Source of the DNA: Tiliqua scincoides
Lineage: Eukaryota > Chordata > Lepidosauria > Squamata > Scincidae
Direction: 5' to 3'
DNA length: 64,000 bases
NCBI RefSeq assembly: GCF_035046505.1
Contig: NC_089825.1
Coordinates: 3,525,563-3,589,562, forward strand
Position 1 is the first letter of the stretch. Each line of letters opens with the position of its first letter. The notes beneath the pieces are model-generated. The model ran no database searches, was not told the origin of the DNA, and saw only the letters and a program-made list of their open reading frames with translations. Of this stretch, positions 42,125-55,419 are shown piece by piece. A program made the position numbers and the translations under genes.

Positions 42125-42560
42125 CCATCCAATGAATCATAGAGTTGGATGGGACCCACAAGGTTAGCCAGTCCAACCCCCCTGCCCATTCAGGTAGCCC
42201 ACAACTACCATATCCCTGATCAATGGCTAATGTGGAAGGAAGTGGTGGTGGTGGTGGTGGGGGCCTCAGAGCCCTTCAAGTGCAGGTCAGCAAGGGGCAG
42301 TTGACAAGCAGTCTCTGATTACAGTCTGTCAGCCAACCACAGATCTACCTGACAGTAGCATCATCTAGCCCACATCCCATTAGCTTCAGGACGCCATGGG
42401 GAACCTTGTCAAAAGCCTTGCTGAAATCTAGATCTGTTATGTTCACAGCATCTCCCCAATCTATTTGCCAAGCTAGTCTGTCCATAAGAAGAGACAAGGT
42501 GTGTCTGGCAAGACGTGTCCTTGAGAAAGTCATGCTGGCTCTTGGCAATCACTGCAATCT
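42125..42560 (-). mobile_element. Old CR1 fragment
   Basis: The minus strand carries ITDLDFSKAFDKVPHGVL (RT motif) and LDDATVR, and ends in the bird-type CR1 tail ('atcatagagttggatggga' as read on plus). The middle is deleted. Confidence 0.8.
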
Positions 42561-42584
42561 CAGACAGGCCAGGTGATGCTGCAC

Positions 42585-42695
42585 CAGCTGGCTCCATTTT
42601 GCCCCCCCCCACACTGGGAATGGCTCTGAAGGCAGGGGCCGTTCGCCCACTTCCCTGCCAGGCTGAGTGCTCTGCCCCCCCTTCAGCTACACCAC
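42585..42695. repeat. Partial copy of the 10215 MITE
   Basis: 'gggaatggctctgaaggcag', 'gccgttcgccca' and 'cttcagctacaccac' match the centre and right end of 10215-10347. Confidence 0.6.
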
Positions 42696-43360
42696 AGAGG
42701 CCAGGAGTGGTGGGTGAAAGTGGACAATGAACTGAGCCATGGGTGGGGGGGCTTTGCGGCATTGTTCTTGAACAGGTTTTTCTGTGCATACAAAAGGGAG
42801 TATTTTCTTTGTGCTGTGGTAGTGCTAGCCCCCCTTCCCCCGCCAATCCTGGAGTGGCACTGAAATAAGACTTCAAACAGAGCCTTAGTTCAGTGGCCTT
42901 TCGCTGCAACCTGCGTTGCTTTTAAAGAAGGCAAAATGGCCCCTGTCTCTGTGAAAGGAGCTGTCCAAAGTCCTGATTCTAGCATTCCCCCCCCCTTGGC
43001 ATGGAAAAGGCATCAGGGAGGAAGGGGCTCTTGCCCACCCAGTTTCTCTTAGGGGAGTTTGTTTATATGCAGCAGATTTATTTGTATGGAGGAGTTTTGC
43101 ATCATGTGAGGCCTCCTTGGCAGTCTGGCATAGTATGGCCCAGACCTCAGGGCCATGAGAATCTAGCAGTGTATGGATGTGGGTCTGCCTGGCTTGCTTG
43201 AGGGCAACTTTCACTTCCAGAGAACTGGTTTGTTTCATTTGCTTCTTCCAGCTGACCAATACTGAAATTGTATCTTGTCTCTTCTCTGGTCACAGAAGCA
43301 TGTGGGTCAAACCCCCAGTCTCTGTTCTATGCATTCCAGATTGCAGCTAGACGACTGTCA

Positions 43361-43450
43361 GCCCAATCTTATGCATGTCTTCTCAGAAGTAAGTTCCACT
43401 GAGTTCAATGGGGCTTACTCCCAGGAAAGTGTGTATAGGATTGCAGCCTG
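43361..43450. repeat. ~90-bp palindromic short repeat, clear copy
   Basis: 'gcccaatcttatgcatgtct', 'cagaagtaagttccactgag', 'ttcaatggggcttactccca', 'gtgtataggattgcagcc'. The two halves are near inverted copies, so the strand folds onto itself. Confidence 0.8.
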
Positions 43451-43499
43451 TATTGCTCATCCTGGTTAGCACAAAGCTCACACCCCATCAGTGTGTAGG

Positions 43500-44010
43500 T
43501 GAAGTGGGAATTTTTTTGCCTCAACAAGCATAATTTTACACTTAATTGACATTGAACTTCAGTGGCCATTTGGTTGCCCCCTTGTCCAGTTTGGAGAGGT
43601 CCTTTTGGAGATCTTCACAGTCTGCTTTGGTTTTTTTATCACCCTGAATAAATTGGTGTCATCTGAAAACTTTGCCACACTGCTGTTTACCCCAACTCAG
43701 ATTGTTTAAGAAAAATTAGCACACACTGGTCCCATGACAGATTCTGGGGGTACCCCACTACCTACCTCCTTCCACTGTGAGAACTGCCCCTTATTGCCTG
43801 TCCTTTAACCAATGCCCATCCTTAAAAAGACTCTGTCCCCTTTGGGCTTTGCTAAAAGCCTTTGAAACATCCATGTACACAACATCACATGAATCATCTC
43901 TGCCCATGTGGCTGCTAACACTCTCCAAGAACTCTTTGAGGCTTGTGCAGCAGGACTGAAAATTGCAGAGGCCAAGCTGGTGCACCTTCTGGGTCTGGTT
44001 TCTCACCTTT
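43500..44010 (-). mobile_element. Old CR1-like LINE fragment
   Basis: The minus strand shows DVVYMDVSKAFSKA (RT box) near 43850 and, further on, the 'ctccaaaaggacctctcc' / 'catttggttgcccccttgtc' segment typical of CR1 RT (DLxRLxxW region). Decayed. Confidence 0.75.
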
Positions 44011-44153
44011 GTAGCTCACCTACCTGGTGACAACCGGCCTTCTGCATGGCTGGCTACCTTGGAGTCTAGTCTCCCTGCCTCTAGTCTCCCTGCCCTGAGA
44101 CCCACGAGAGACACACAGCAGTGGCTTAACTTTAAAAAAATGTTTTATTTGTA

Positions 44154-44159
44154 ATTTCA
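44154..44159 (-). promoter_or_regulatory. CSPG5: CSPG5 poly(A) signal
   Basis: AATAAA on the minus strand about 390 bp past the CSPG5 stop, in A/T-rich 3' UTR. It would make a short 3' UTR; further signals to the left were not ruled out. Confidence 0.5.
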
Positions 44160-44544
44160 AGATCTTGAATTTTTTCACATTTTAAAACTTGTTTCTCAAA
44201 AAAGGCAGGAGAAAAGTACAAAAAAAAAAAGTCAGTTGAATAACAGCAAAGGTTTAGAAATCACAGCAGTGAGAGGCGTGGGGAGGGAGGGAAGGAGGCA
44301 GAGAATGAGGACGGAGGGAGCGAACCCAGGCAAGATACGGACAGAAACAGATCGAACAACCCAACACACAATTCATTGAGGAACACTTTTCATTTTCTTG
44401 TGTATTATTATTAGTTTTCTGTACAAAACACATCAAAGCATGCTATGACGCTGGGAACAAACACTTACTAGAACAGAGATGTGCACACAAGGAGTCGCTT
44501 GCGTGCTCGTCCTTTAGTACCAGCTTCCGTCACCTTCACCCACC

Positions 44545-44706
44545 TCATGTCAGGTTGTTCTGCAGACAGTTCACCTCGGAGTCATCCAGGTCCCCTTTGC
44601 CATTGTCAAGCTTGGGCGACATGGAGTTCTGGATGTTAAAGGATTCCTCTTCTTTAAGGCAGGACTTCAAGGGGTCCTGAAGCTTCTGAGGGGCACTGGG
44701 GTCATC
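44545..44706 (-). CDS. CSPG5: CSPG5 last exon and stop
   Basis: CCATTTAG|GATGACCCC opens [20 protein letters not shown], then [20 protein letters not shown] and [16 protein letters not shown] at 44545-44547. 53 codons plus stop, closely matching the human C-terminus. Confidence 0.97.
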   Translation of the reverse strand, partial: DDPSAPQKLQDPLKSCLKEEESFNIQNSMSPKLDNGKGDLDDSEVNCLQNNLT

Positions 44707-47351
44707 CTAAATGGGGGAAGGGGAGAGAAAAGGGGTCAGCAGTGCAGTAGGGCTGGCCAAGGACATCTCCTGCCTGCAAGAGCCAGTGTGGGGCAGTTGG
44801 CACCCAGAATGTTGACTTGGACCAAAGCTGGCCAAGCTCAAAGCCCTCCTTGGCCACAGAACTCCCTGGATGCCCTCAAGCAAGCCAGCATTTAGCAGTC
44901 TAGCCTACCTCACAGGGCTAGTTGGATGAAAAAAATGTCACATGCAGCTCATTAAGAGTAAGGGTGGGATACTAATGGAATGTAAGTCCCAAATGGGCCA
45001 CTATCAGTAGGTTCAGGGTGAGGCCTGATGTTTATGGTCTATCTGTTTGATTAAAATATTGATATGCAAAATGTGCAAGCTACTCTTTCTCTTTTGTCAA
45101 TACATCAGACCGAACACATCATCAATTACATCTCCCACTTTCTGTTCCAGGTAGTTCTGCTGCAACACAGACAAATCATGGGAAGCTGCCAGTCATAGGA
45201 GCCAGGCACTTGGCCCATCTAAGAGCCCAAGCTTAGGTATGTCTATTTGGAAGTCCTATAATAGTCAACAGAGCTTGCTCCCAGGTAACTGTAGATAGGA
45301 TTGCAGCTTTACAGCCTAATTCTATCCACAGCAGCGCTGTATCCAGTGGCACTGCTGAGTCTGCTGGAGGTCTTGGGAGGAGACTTTCATCCACTTCCCC
45401 CAGGGAAAGCCCCAGGCCCCACAATGGAGCTTCTCAAGTCTGCAATGACTATTTTGCTGGTGCAGACTTGAGAACCTCTGGGCTGGGCTTTTCAGCCCAA
45501 CACTACAGTGGAGCAGGGCTCCGCCAGGCTCATCCTCCTCCCACCCTGGTTCCTCCCCCTGCCCTGGAACACCTCCCCCCTGCCCCCAAAGACCTTACCA
45601 CTGCCTGGAGCTCTTCCCTTGCTCCAGGTGGCATTCGTTCAGTGCTGACCTCAGAGCCAACTGCAACTGGGCTGGTGCCGGAGCTCCTGACACTCTGGGT
45701 GCTGTAAATGTGCTTTACGACATGCTTACAACACCTGGAGCAGTGTTCTGGTGCTCAGAGCCCATAGGATTGGGTTCTCAGTCAGTAGTGCCTGCTCTGG
45801 TTGGCAGCAGTCCTTCTATCATCAGGATCCAAGGAAGTAGCCATGAGAAATGGGGCTTTTCTCAACTGCCCCCCCCCCCGTTGCATTCTCTTCCAAGAGA
45901 AGCCAGTCAGGACAATACTGTTTACGCATTTCACAAACCAGTTAAAATGCTTTTTAAGAAGGACTTCCTTTGATTTTCAGGCAGGCTTGCAAGGTTTGTT
46001 TCAGTGGTTGTTGCATGTTACGATTTCTTAAATTTGAATGCCATCCTTCCAGAAATATCTCCAGGGTTATTCACATAAAAAATTGACCTTTCAGTCAGAA
46101 TGGGGGAGGTGGCAGATGGCTTTGAGTCCTGCAGTCAGTTCTCCTCATCTGCTAGGGTTAGCTTCCTAGAAAACCTAGTGGATTCTGAATTAGTGGACAC
46201 TGAATCATTCAGCCTATGGGGAAAATTGGGTTAGGTTCTAGAGGACTCTTGTCACCCTATATGAATATGATGAACCTGAATCTTAACTTGAAGTAGCATA
46301 TGGGGACAGGTGATAGCAAGAGCTCATCTACCTCCCCAGCATCTGATGCTTCCTCCTCCGTGCTGGCTAGCCCTTGACTCATTTAAGGCTGCTGGCCCAA
46401 CAAGGAGGCCTCAGAGATCAGCAGAAGGGAGGAGGCTGCTTTCCCTGTCCTCCTCCTCCACCTCTCTTGGCTCTGCCCCTTGGCCTGCCCCAGAGCAGCC
46501 CTCAGGTATTCTTTCAATGACATCATTGCCAGAGTCATGAGGGTTCAGCTGGAGTCCCTGAGATGGTGCCCAAGATGGTGGGGCAAGTCTAGAAGCAGAC
46601 TCAAATGTTCCCCGACGATTCTCCCCATCTCCATTTGATGGGGCACCAGCACAGGCTGAGTGGATAATGAGAACAGAGTTGCATCAAATGCGAGTTGGGT
46701 GGTAATTCTGCCCCTCACAGATAAGCTAATTTGCATATAAAGAGAACTGTCAGCACATTGTTTTTATTAAGGATTTGGGTGCTATTAAACTGCATTCTAT
46801 TTTATTGTCAGCTACTCTGAGGGGCCTTGGCAGGACCAAGGGGGTGGGTCCCAGTTCCAGAACTTTCTTGCTTGACTTGCCCACCCCCCTTGCCCCCTTC
46901 TGCTGCTCTAGCATCAAAATGTTCTTGCTCCAACAGGCTTTTAAAAATCTGCCAAGGAGGTTAAGTTATTTCTCCTATCTTCAAATTATGATTATATCAT
47001 GCTTTTTATTTTGTCTTAATGTTTTATTGTGTTTGTGATGCTAATTGTTTTCATGAGTTGCCTTGGGCACTATTTGTACAATGGAAAGGTATAAATATTT
47101 ATAATAAATATAATTTGTATAATAAAAGTAAAATCAAACTATCCCTCCACAAAGCTCTGATGGGCTCAGAAAACCATTGTGGGGCTCTGTTCATGCATTC
47201 TCAGGATGTTCCACCCACCTCCCTGTCCCAAGGCAGCAGTGGAGAAGGGGGGCAGCAAAGCAGAGCAGTGTCTGTTCTGTCTTCCCCCAAAGCACACACA
47301 CCCCCAACCCCTCCCTCATCAGCACAGCTTCAGGCCAAACCTTTGCGTGGT

Positions 47352-47382
<31 letters not shown>

Positions 47383-50300
47383 CGTGGCAGACAAGCTGGA
47401 TCCAGGCCTGCATGAGAATGGACACAACTGGGGGGTGGGTGGGGGAGTGGGGCACACAAAGGAGGGGTCTTGCAGCCATCAGATGGGCTCAAAGCCACAG
47501 TGGTGCTCACCTACAGAGGGGGGTTCATGGTGCAACACCCAGTCCCTCCCCAGCTCCGCCAGCTCAGTAAGAGACATACAGGCAGGAGACAAGGAGAAGC
47601 CGCCTCTGTTCACATCGCTTGCGGCGACTGGCATGACACTCAGTGGCCTCTCTGGATAGGGGACCTATCAGGGTCCCGTCCCCCCAGGGTGGCTGTCATG
47701 AGGACCAGCCCCGCACTCATGAGTCAGGAGGGTAGTGACCGATCTGTGAGGGAGATTCAGCTACTGACGGGGCACTGCCAATCCCAGCCCCTGTGTGCCC
47801 CGGAGATTTCACTCGAGAGAAACAGGCGGCTTCAGCACCCAGAGGCCTCCTGCAAGGCAGAGGGAAAAAGCTCAGCCCTGCTGCAGGGCCTAATGAAGAG
47901 GCCGGAGGCTCCCTGCCTCAAGTCTGTGAGCACTGCTGGGACGAGCAGCACGCCACACTTTTGCAGTCCACCACTTCTTCAGAAAGGGGATCCTGAAGGG
48001 CCGGGGCTCCCAGTGCAAACTTCCTGAAATGCTTCTGGGACTGCTTAGTCACCAATCGGTGACTTGGCTGAAAGGCCAGATGCCAGGGAGTGGCCACAGG
48101 ATGCAGGTGCCTTGTCTTGTGTGCTCCCGGAGGCCTCTGGTGGACCACTGTGGGATACAGTGCACTGGACTAGGTGGGCCCTGGCCTGATCCAGCAGAGG
48201 TCTTGTGTTCTAAAGGTACCAGCCCTGCTCCAGTTTAAGAACCATGTGGCTATCCTGCTGTGGGCAGCCCTCTGAGGGCCCACAGGCTGCCTGGCCACAG
48301 AGTTTGATTCTGAGTTCTTCAGGGATCTGAACGAGAGCCAAGGTGGTGTCATGACTATAAGTGTGGAATGGGGGGGGGGAACACCTTACTGGAAGCCTGG
48401 CTCAAGCTCTGAGGCTCCCTGAGAGAACCTCAGTCAGCCTTGCCTAGCAAGTGGGATTGTTGAGAGGATGAAAAAGGGGCACCCCTATCCATGTACCCTG
48501 CCTTGTGCCAAATGCAAGGAAGAAAGCCTGCCTGCTGCTGACTTTCCAGGCCGCTGGCAAAAGGTGGGCTCCTTGCACCCCCAAGGAATGACCAGCAGGG
48601 GACAGAGTCCCACAGCCTCTATGTGGCCTTGCACCCCCACTGTAGGAAGGGACCCCGTTCCTGATGGGGACAGAGGCACGCCTGTGGGCCCCACCACTGC
48701 CCAGTCCCTCGTTACATGCTCCTGGGCTGGTGGGCATCAGCAAGTCACTGCCCTGGTGCAGTCTAAGCATGCTCTGCAGCAGCCTGGAGGGGTGGGGGGG
48801 CCGGGAGAGAACAGCCGGGAAGGTCTGAGACATGCAGAAGGGGGAGACGTGAAGAAGACACGTTACCTGACAGATAATGTTATCATAGTAAGCCATGGCA
48901 CGGGCATGAGGGGAGAGGTTACACGGGGTGTCACAACATTTCCTTACATTTGGGTGGGAGCCCTCAGCAATTGTGGACAGCGAGAAGTTGTCATTGTGGA
49001 GCTCAGACGGAGTTCGGTATCTGCCAGCAGGGAGAAGAGACAAACCAGAAGAGAAGGGGGGGGCACAGTCAGAAAGGCATCCCAAGCGCAGCGCAGCAAA
49101 GCAGTTCCTCCTACACGCAGGGGCAGCACACGCGGGGTCGAGCGCGGGCCCTCCTCTCCGTGTGGCGCAATCAGAAGACACTGCCTCTGTGCAGGTGCAG
49201 AGAGTCCTCCTTTTCCTTATATACGTTCCATCCCAACAAGGCTTGCACTGGAGCCCTCTGGAGGGGCTTGGCCTCTGGGGGCCTCCGCCAGAGCTGCTGC
49301 TCTCGCCTACTGCTTTTTAGCATCTGGGTTGTCTTTCCATTCATTTTGATGGAATGTTCAGTTAAATCAAAATTGTAATTTATTTTAAATTAAAAATTAT
49401 CTAAGGTAAAGAAAGGAATCGTTCACGATGCACCTTACGCAGGCGGACTCCTAGTCCCACCAGGTTCTACCTCCTGTGACCATTTCAGAGAATTGGGCAG
49501 GGCCTCAGTGAGGACAACTCTGGTTAAGAACATAAGAACAGCCCCACTGGATCAGGCCATAGGCCCATCTAGTCCAGCTTCCTGTATCTCACAGCGGCCC
49601 ACCAAATGCCCCAGGGAGCACACCAGATAACAAGAGACCTGCAAGGCCTCCTGGGAATTGTAGTTTAAGAACATCAGAATAGCCCCACTGGAGCAGGCCA
49701 TAGGCCCATCTAGTCCAGCTTCCTGTATCTCACAGCAGCCCACCAAATGCCTCAGGGAGCACACCAGATAACAAGGGACCTCATCCTGGTGCCCTCCCTT
49801 GCATCTGACATAGCCCATTTCTCAAATCAGAAGGTTAAGCATACACATCATGGCTTGTAACCCATAATGGATTTTCGTCCAGAAACTTGTCCAATCCCCT
49901 TTTAAAGGCGTCTAGGCTAGACGCCAGCACCACATCCTGTGGCAAGGAGTTTCACAGACCGACCACACGCTGAGTAAAGTAATATTTTCTTTTGTCTGTC
50001 CTAACCCGCCCAACACTCAATTTGAGTGGATGTCCCCTGGTTCTGGTATTATGTGAGAGTGTAAAGAGCATCTCCCTATCCACTCTGTCCATCCCCTGCA
50101 TAATTTTGTATGTCTCAATCATGTCCCCCCTCAAGCGTCTCTTTTCTAGGCTGAAGAGGCCCAAACGCCGTAGCCTTTCCTCAGAAGGAAGGTGCTCCAG
50201 CCCAGTAATCTTCTTAGTTGCTCTCTTTTGCACCTTTTCCATTTCCACTATGTCTTTTTTGAGATGCGGCGACCAGAACTGGACACAATACTCCAGGTGT

Positions 50301-53300
50301 GGCCTTACCATAGATTTGTACAACGGCATTATAATATTAGCCATTTTGTTCTCAATACCTTTTCTAATGATCCCAAGCATAGAATTGGCCTTCTTTACTG
50401 CTGCCACACATTGGGTTGACACTTTCATCGACCTGTCCACCACCACCCCAAGATCTCTCTCCTGATCTGTCACAGACAGCTCAGAACCCATCAGCCTATA
50501 TCTAAAGTTTTGATTTTTTTGCCCCAATGTGCATGACTTTACACTTACTGACACTGAAGCGCATCTGCCATTTTGCTGCCCATTCTGCCAGTCTGGAGAG
50601 ATCCTTCTGGAGCTCCTCACAATCACTTCTGGTCTTTACCACTCGGAAAAGTTTGGTGTCGTCTGCAAACTTAGCCACCTCACTGCTCAACCCTGTCTCC
50701 AGGTCATTTATGAAGAGGTTGAAGAGGACCGGTCCCAGGACAGATCCTTGGGGCACACCGCTTTTCACCTCTCTCCATTGTGAAAATTGCCCATTGACAC
50801 CCACTCTCTGCTTCCTGGCCTCCAACCAGTTCTCAATCCATGAGAGGACCTGTCCTCTAATTCCCTGACTGTGGAGTTTTTTCAATAGCCTTTGGTGAGG
50901 GACCGTGTCAAACGCCTTCTGACAGTCCAGATATATAATGTCTACAGGTTCTGCCTTGCAAAAGCCATGCTGCACTCGGGTTCGCTACACCTGGCCTCAT
51001 CTCAGGGGCTCAGGGCAGCTCACAGATACGTCCTAAATGATGACACTGGTCCGGAAGACTAGCAAAGGCATGGGTGGACATCAGACGTCAGGGCCGGGAC
51101 AGGGGAGGACCTCCTGCCTGCTGAACCCAGATGCCTTTTCGCTTGACCCAGCGCTTTTCTGTGCTCAGGGAGGGGCTGGGCTGCTGGAGCACTGCTCCTC
51201 CCACCCACTGCTCCCTCTTGGGCGACCTGTGGCCTAGAAGATGCCAAGTGCTGGAATCCACCCCCCCACACACACCCCAACTGAGGGACAATGCACCATC
51301 TGCTGTTGCCAAGCTAAGACGGCCCCACGCTGAGCAGCAGCTGCTGGGGGCTCTTCTCTGCAAAGCGCTTCTGAAGGGGGCTGAGTGGGGGGGTATTGTG
51401 ACTGTGCACTCAGGCGGGTTCTGGGGCCCAGCTCATTTGCATCTGTGAGCAGCTCGTGGGAGAAAAGGGAGAGAGGCACATGTGCTGACAGGCAGGCCGC
51501 TCCCATGACCCTTGCAGAACGGGGTGCCAGTCGCTTGGGAGGGGGGGCAGTGGCAGTTCCCAGGACAGCCAGTTCCTCCCCTCCCCACCACCCGCTGCAA
51601 ACAGCTGGGCAGCAATTCAGGGAGGCTCCAATGATAAGCCCCAAAGCTGGAAGGCCTCTGGGCGGGGTTGAGAGGGATGGATGGCCATGCAAATGAGGCC
51701 CCAAGCAGAACAGATGGCTGAGCAAAAGTCGTCTGGAGAAAGAAGTTGCCTCCAAGTATTTGGAGTGAAAGAGAGAACAGGCTGGAGAAAAAGTCACCCG
51801 TGGCCAGAGCAGCCGACATTGGGCACCTGAGAGCAGACCAGATTGCTCTGCCTTCCGGGGGTCAGATCCAGAGTTCCTCCAGCTGTGTCCTATCTAAAGG
51901 ACTGGCTAAGGCTGTCCAGGGCTTTGGGCAGAGAATGGACCTAGGGGGGTCCTTCTGCATGGGAAGCAGGGCTCAGCCACCAAGCTGCAACCCAACGGAA
52001 TGGCAGAGTGGGAGACCACAGCTCATGGTCACAATGCCCTGGGAAGGTCTCCTGTGCAAGCACCATTGAAATGAATGGGGCCTGTGAGGTAGGACTCCTG
52101 CAAGCCTCCCACTGGTTTCAATGAGGCATGTTCAGGAGGATGTTCATAAGAAACAGTCCTCCAAAAAAGTCCTGAGGGTCCAGAGTAAGGCTTCTGGCAC
52201 CTAGGGCACACACTTTCACACCCTCACTATGATAAAATCAAGCAGTACTTGCGGCGTGGTGACATGATGACATCATGGCCAATTATGTCTGGGTTATACT
52301 CTGCTCAGAGCAGTTGTGTGCTTCTCTTTGGCCGATGTCTTTTTCACCTTTTTTTCTCAAAAAGCGGGAAGCGGAAAAAGCACAGGTCACCCAACAAATC
52401 AGTCACCGGTGGCCAACTTGATGACACTCACACAGCTGAATAGGAGTTCTGTATCAGCTCTGATTATTATGAAGAATACTTATGCATCACTTTTCAACAA
52501 CAACCAAAAAAGTTCACAAAGAGGTTTACAGATAAAGTCAAATAACTAAATGGCTCACTGTCCCAAAAGGGCTCACAATCAAAGAAGATGCAGAAGAACT
52601 CCAGCAAACAGTCACTAGAAAAGACACTGTGCTGGGGTGAAGAGGGACAATTACTTTCCCCCTCCTGAATATTAGAGGACCACCACTTGAAAAAGTGCCT
52701 CTTTACCCAGTTACCCATATAACATGGAATGAGAGCTGACTCATTAGTGGTTTCCTTATTGGTTCCCTGCTATGTCATAATAACACCTCATTGGCTCTTT
52801 CAACAATCAGTCCCATTGCTCAATTTTGTGTTACAGGAATCCCCTCTTTGTTACATAAGGCAGTTGTGTTTTCCTTTTCTGGTTATTTGGCTATAAAGTT
52901 TAATAGGATACAGAGAATTCAATGTGGGTTGTTTCATTGCATTCTGCATGAAATTATCTTTCCAATGATATATAACATGGTGGTGCTATACATCACTTTG
53001 ACATCCACTCAAGGGCTGGTACCAGGGCCAATTTACCCTTCTTAGCTATACCATTGAACCCGGGAATGCCAAGAGTCAGATTCCCTTGAATCAGAGAGCA
53101 TCTCGTCTCTCTGTGTGAATTGGAAACCATCCTGTTGGGGCAGAGGATCCGGGAACCCTTCTTCAGATCAGTCAAGAATGGAGCCCTTGCAAGTCAGGCA
53201 GAAGATGCTGGAGGGTTTTGCCTTTGACATGGCTGAGATCTACAGCAATGTCTCTCAAACTGTGGGTTGGGATGCACTAGGTGGGTCATGAGCCAATTTC

Positions 53301-55366
53301 AGGTGGGTCCCCATTCATTTCAGTATTTTATTTTTAATAAATTAGACTTGATGATATGACCATGATATGTGACTGCATTTGGGAAGTGTTACAGATCTGT
53401 ACTTTTAACAGGCTGCTATGTATATGCTTTAAACAATGATAGTAAATGGGTTTTACTCCTGGATAAGTGTGGGTAGGATTGCAGCCTAGGATTATTAAAA
53501 ATTTTCCTGCCTGATGATGTCACTTCCAGTCATGACATCACTTCTGGTGAGTCCTGACAGATTCTCATTCTTAAAAGTGGGTCCTGGTTCTAAAAGCCTG
53601 AGAACCTCTGATCTACAGAAATCTGAATAGGAGTGAAGAAGAATTAAGAGCTCGCAAGAAACGAAAGCTCAGAGTTGCTCCAGGATCCAGCAGGCCACTG
53701 ACACGGGAGCTGCAGCAACAAAAGCAGCACTTCTGCACACAATGAATGGCAGGAGTCAGGACCACAAGATGCATCGACGGGCAGAAGCACAGATGGCCCC
53801 TGAGCCAGGATTAGACTGGCGCAGGGAAGCTCTTAGCCGCAATTACCGGGCCTGCATGACACTCCTAGCCAGACCAAGGAAAATCCTGCCCTCAGGAATC
53901 CAATCATGCACTGAGAAAAGCAGCATTCTGCAACCTGTAGCTGTTCTGTGCAGTGAGCAAATGGCATCAGTTTTCTTCCTGCCCAGAGGCAGGGCAGAGA
54001 TCCCAGCATGGGCAGAGATCCAGGTTCAACTCCCAGCTCAGCCACCCAGCACATCCAGTCCAGTCACCTGCCTCCCCAGGGTCTCAGGAGGAGAAAAGCT
54101 GGAGGGACCAATGTGTGCCACCCTGAGGTCCTTGGAGGAACGGGGGAGGGGGGGTGCAAACAGACCTGCAAAATTTACTGAGGTTTTGTTAATCATGATG
54201 AGAAAACTCATGCTGCCAATCACTGACTTTCAGTCTCTAAGCAGGAGCCACCTCATTTCATCACATCCCTGGCTTCTGAGAACATGGCAACTGTTGCCCA
54301 CACACTCGGAAGGCGCACCTCTGCTAAGGCATAAAAGGCTCAAAACTCACATGAAAAGAAAAAAAGAAGGGAAGATGAGCCTCAAAAGCAGCTGAATTTT
54401 GCCCCAAAGCACCATGACAAGGGTTTTCAGTGCTCCTGCAGAACCACAGCAGAAATACAGCTCTGCAACTGCTAAGCAGAACTGCAGAAACAGTTTACTT
54501 CTCATTCCCAGGAGTTGGGTGCAAAAAACTGGCCACCATCACTTTGTGCTCTGCTTGTAAGTTTCAAAGGGGCCTCTGGCTGGCCAGCGCTGGAGACAGT
54601 GCACTGGGCAAGGCAGGCCTGTCTTCTGAGGCAAATCTTAGGTTCTTTCACAGCCAGAAGCTGTGAAATGACTGCTGCACACTGTTTACACATGACCAGA
54701 ACTGGAAGGTGCCTCAGCGACAGAGATGCACCACTCAAACTCTTAGTAAGCAAGGCCCAGAGGTCAGCCAGATGCAAACCCAAGGCCATTGCGCACTTTC
54801 ACAGCTGGGAATGTAACTCCTGGTGATAAACAGAAATTGTGCTTATATGTTAAAAACCAAAAAAAAAAACAACCCCAATGTTTTTGTTGCATTTGGCTGC
54901 TCACAGAATCAGAAGCAGCTGCAGAGCACTTCCCCGAGTGCCAAGCAATTCAGATGTCCCGTTTTGTGGTAAATCCCTCATGGCAGCCCTGTACAGTTTA
55001 GTGAATATTCTCAGCCCCCTCCTGCCACTGAGGCAGAGAGAAGATGCCTTGCCTGGGGCCGCTTCCAGAGTTCGAGGCAGAGGCAAGATTCAAGCCTGGA
55101 AAGGCCAGTCACAGCCCAGTCTCTCCACCACCACACACATGCGCACACATGGCCCATGAACCCCGAAAGCCCCTGGAATGTCAGTGCTGCCTGACCATAC
55201 CTCAGGCTCCAGGGCTTGCCCTCACTTGGGAATACTTGGAATTGGGCAGAGCAAAGCACTTCCTGGCAATTACTGATGCACTTTGCAAACAGTAATTAAC
55301 CACTCATTAGAGACCTGGCCTGCTCAGGCCCAGGAGGGGAAAAGAGAGGCTGGCAGCCAAGGAGGA

Positions 55367-55419
<53 letters not shown>

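Noticed and set aside
47019-47570. 183-codon plus-strand open frame
   Set aside because: Runs out of an L2 tail through a CAGA microsatellite; chance frame.
48468-49349. 293-codon plus-strand open frame over the CSPG5 exon
   Set aside because: It is antisense to the real exon and extends into intron on both sides; no known domain, and a 245-codon frame overlaps it on the other strand.
53742-54395. 217-codon plus-strand open frame
   Set aside because: No recognisable domain or splice context; lies in a CSPG5 intron on the opposite strand.
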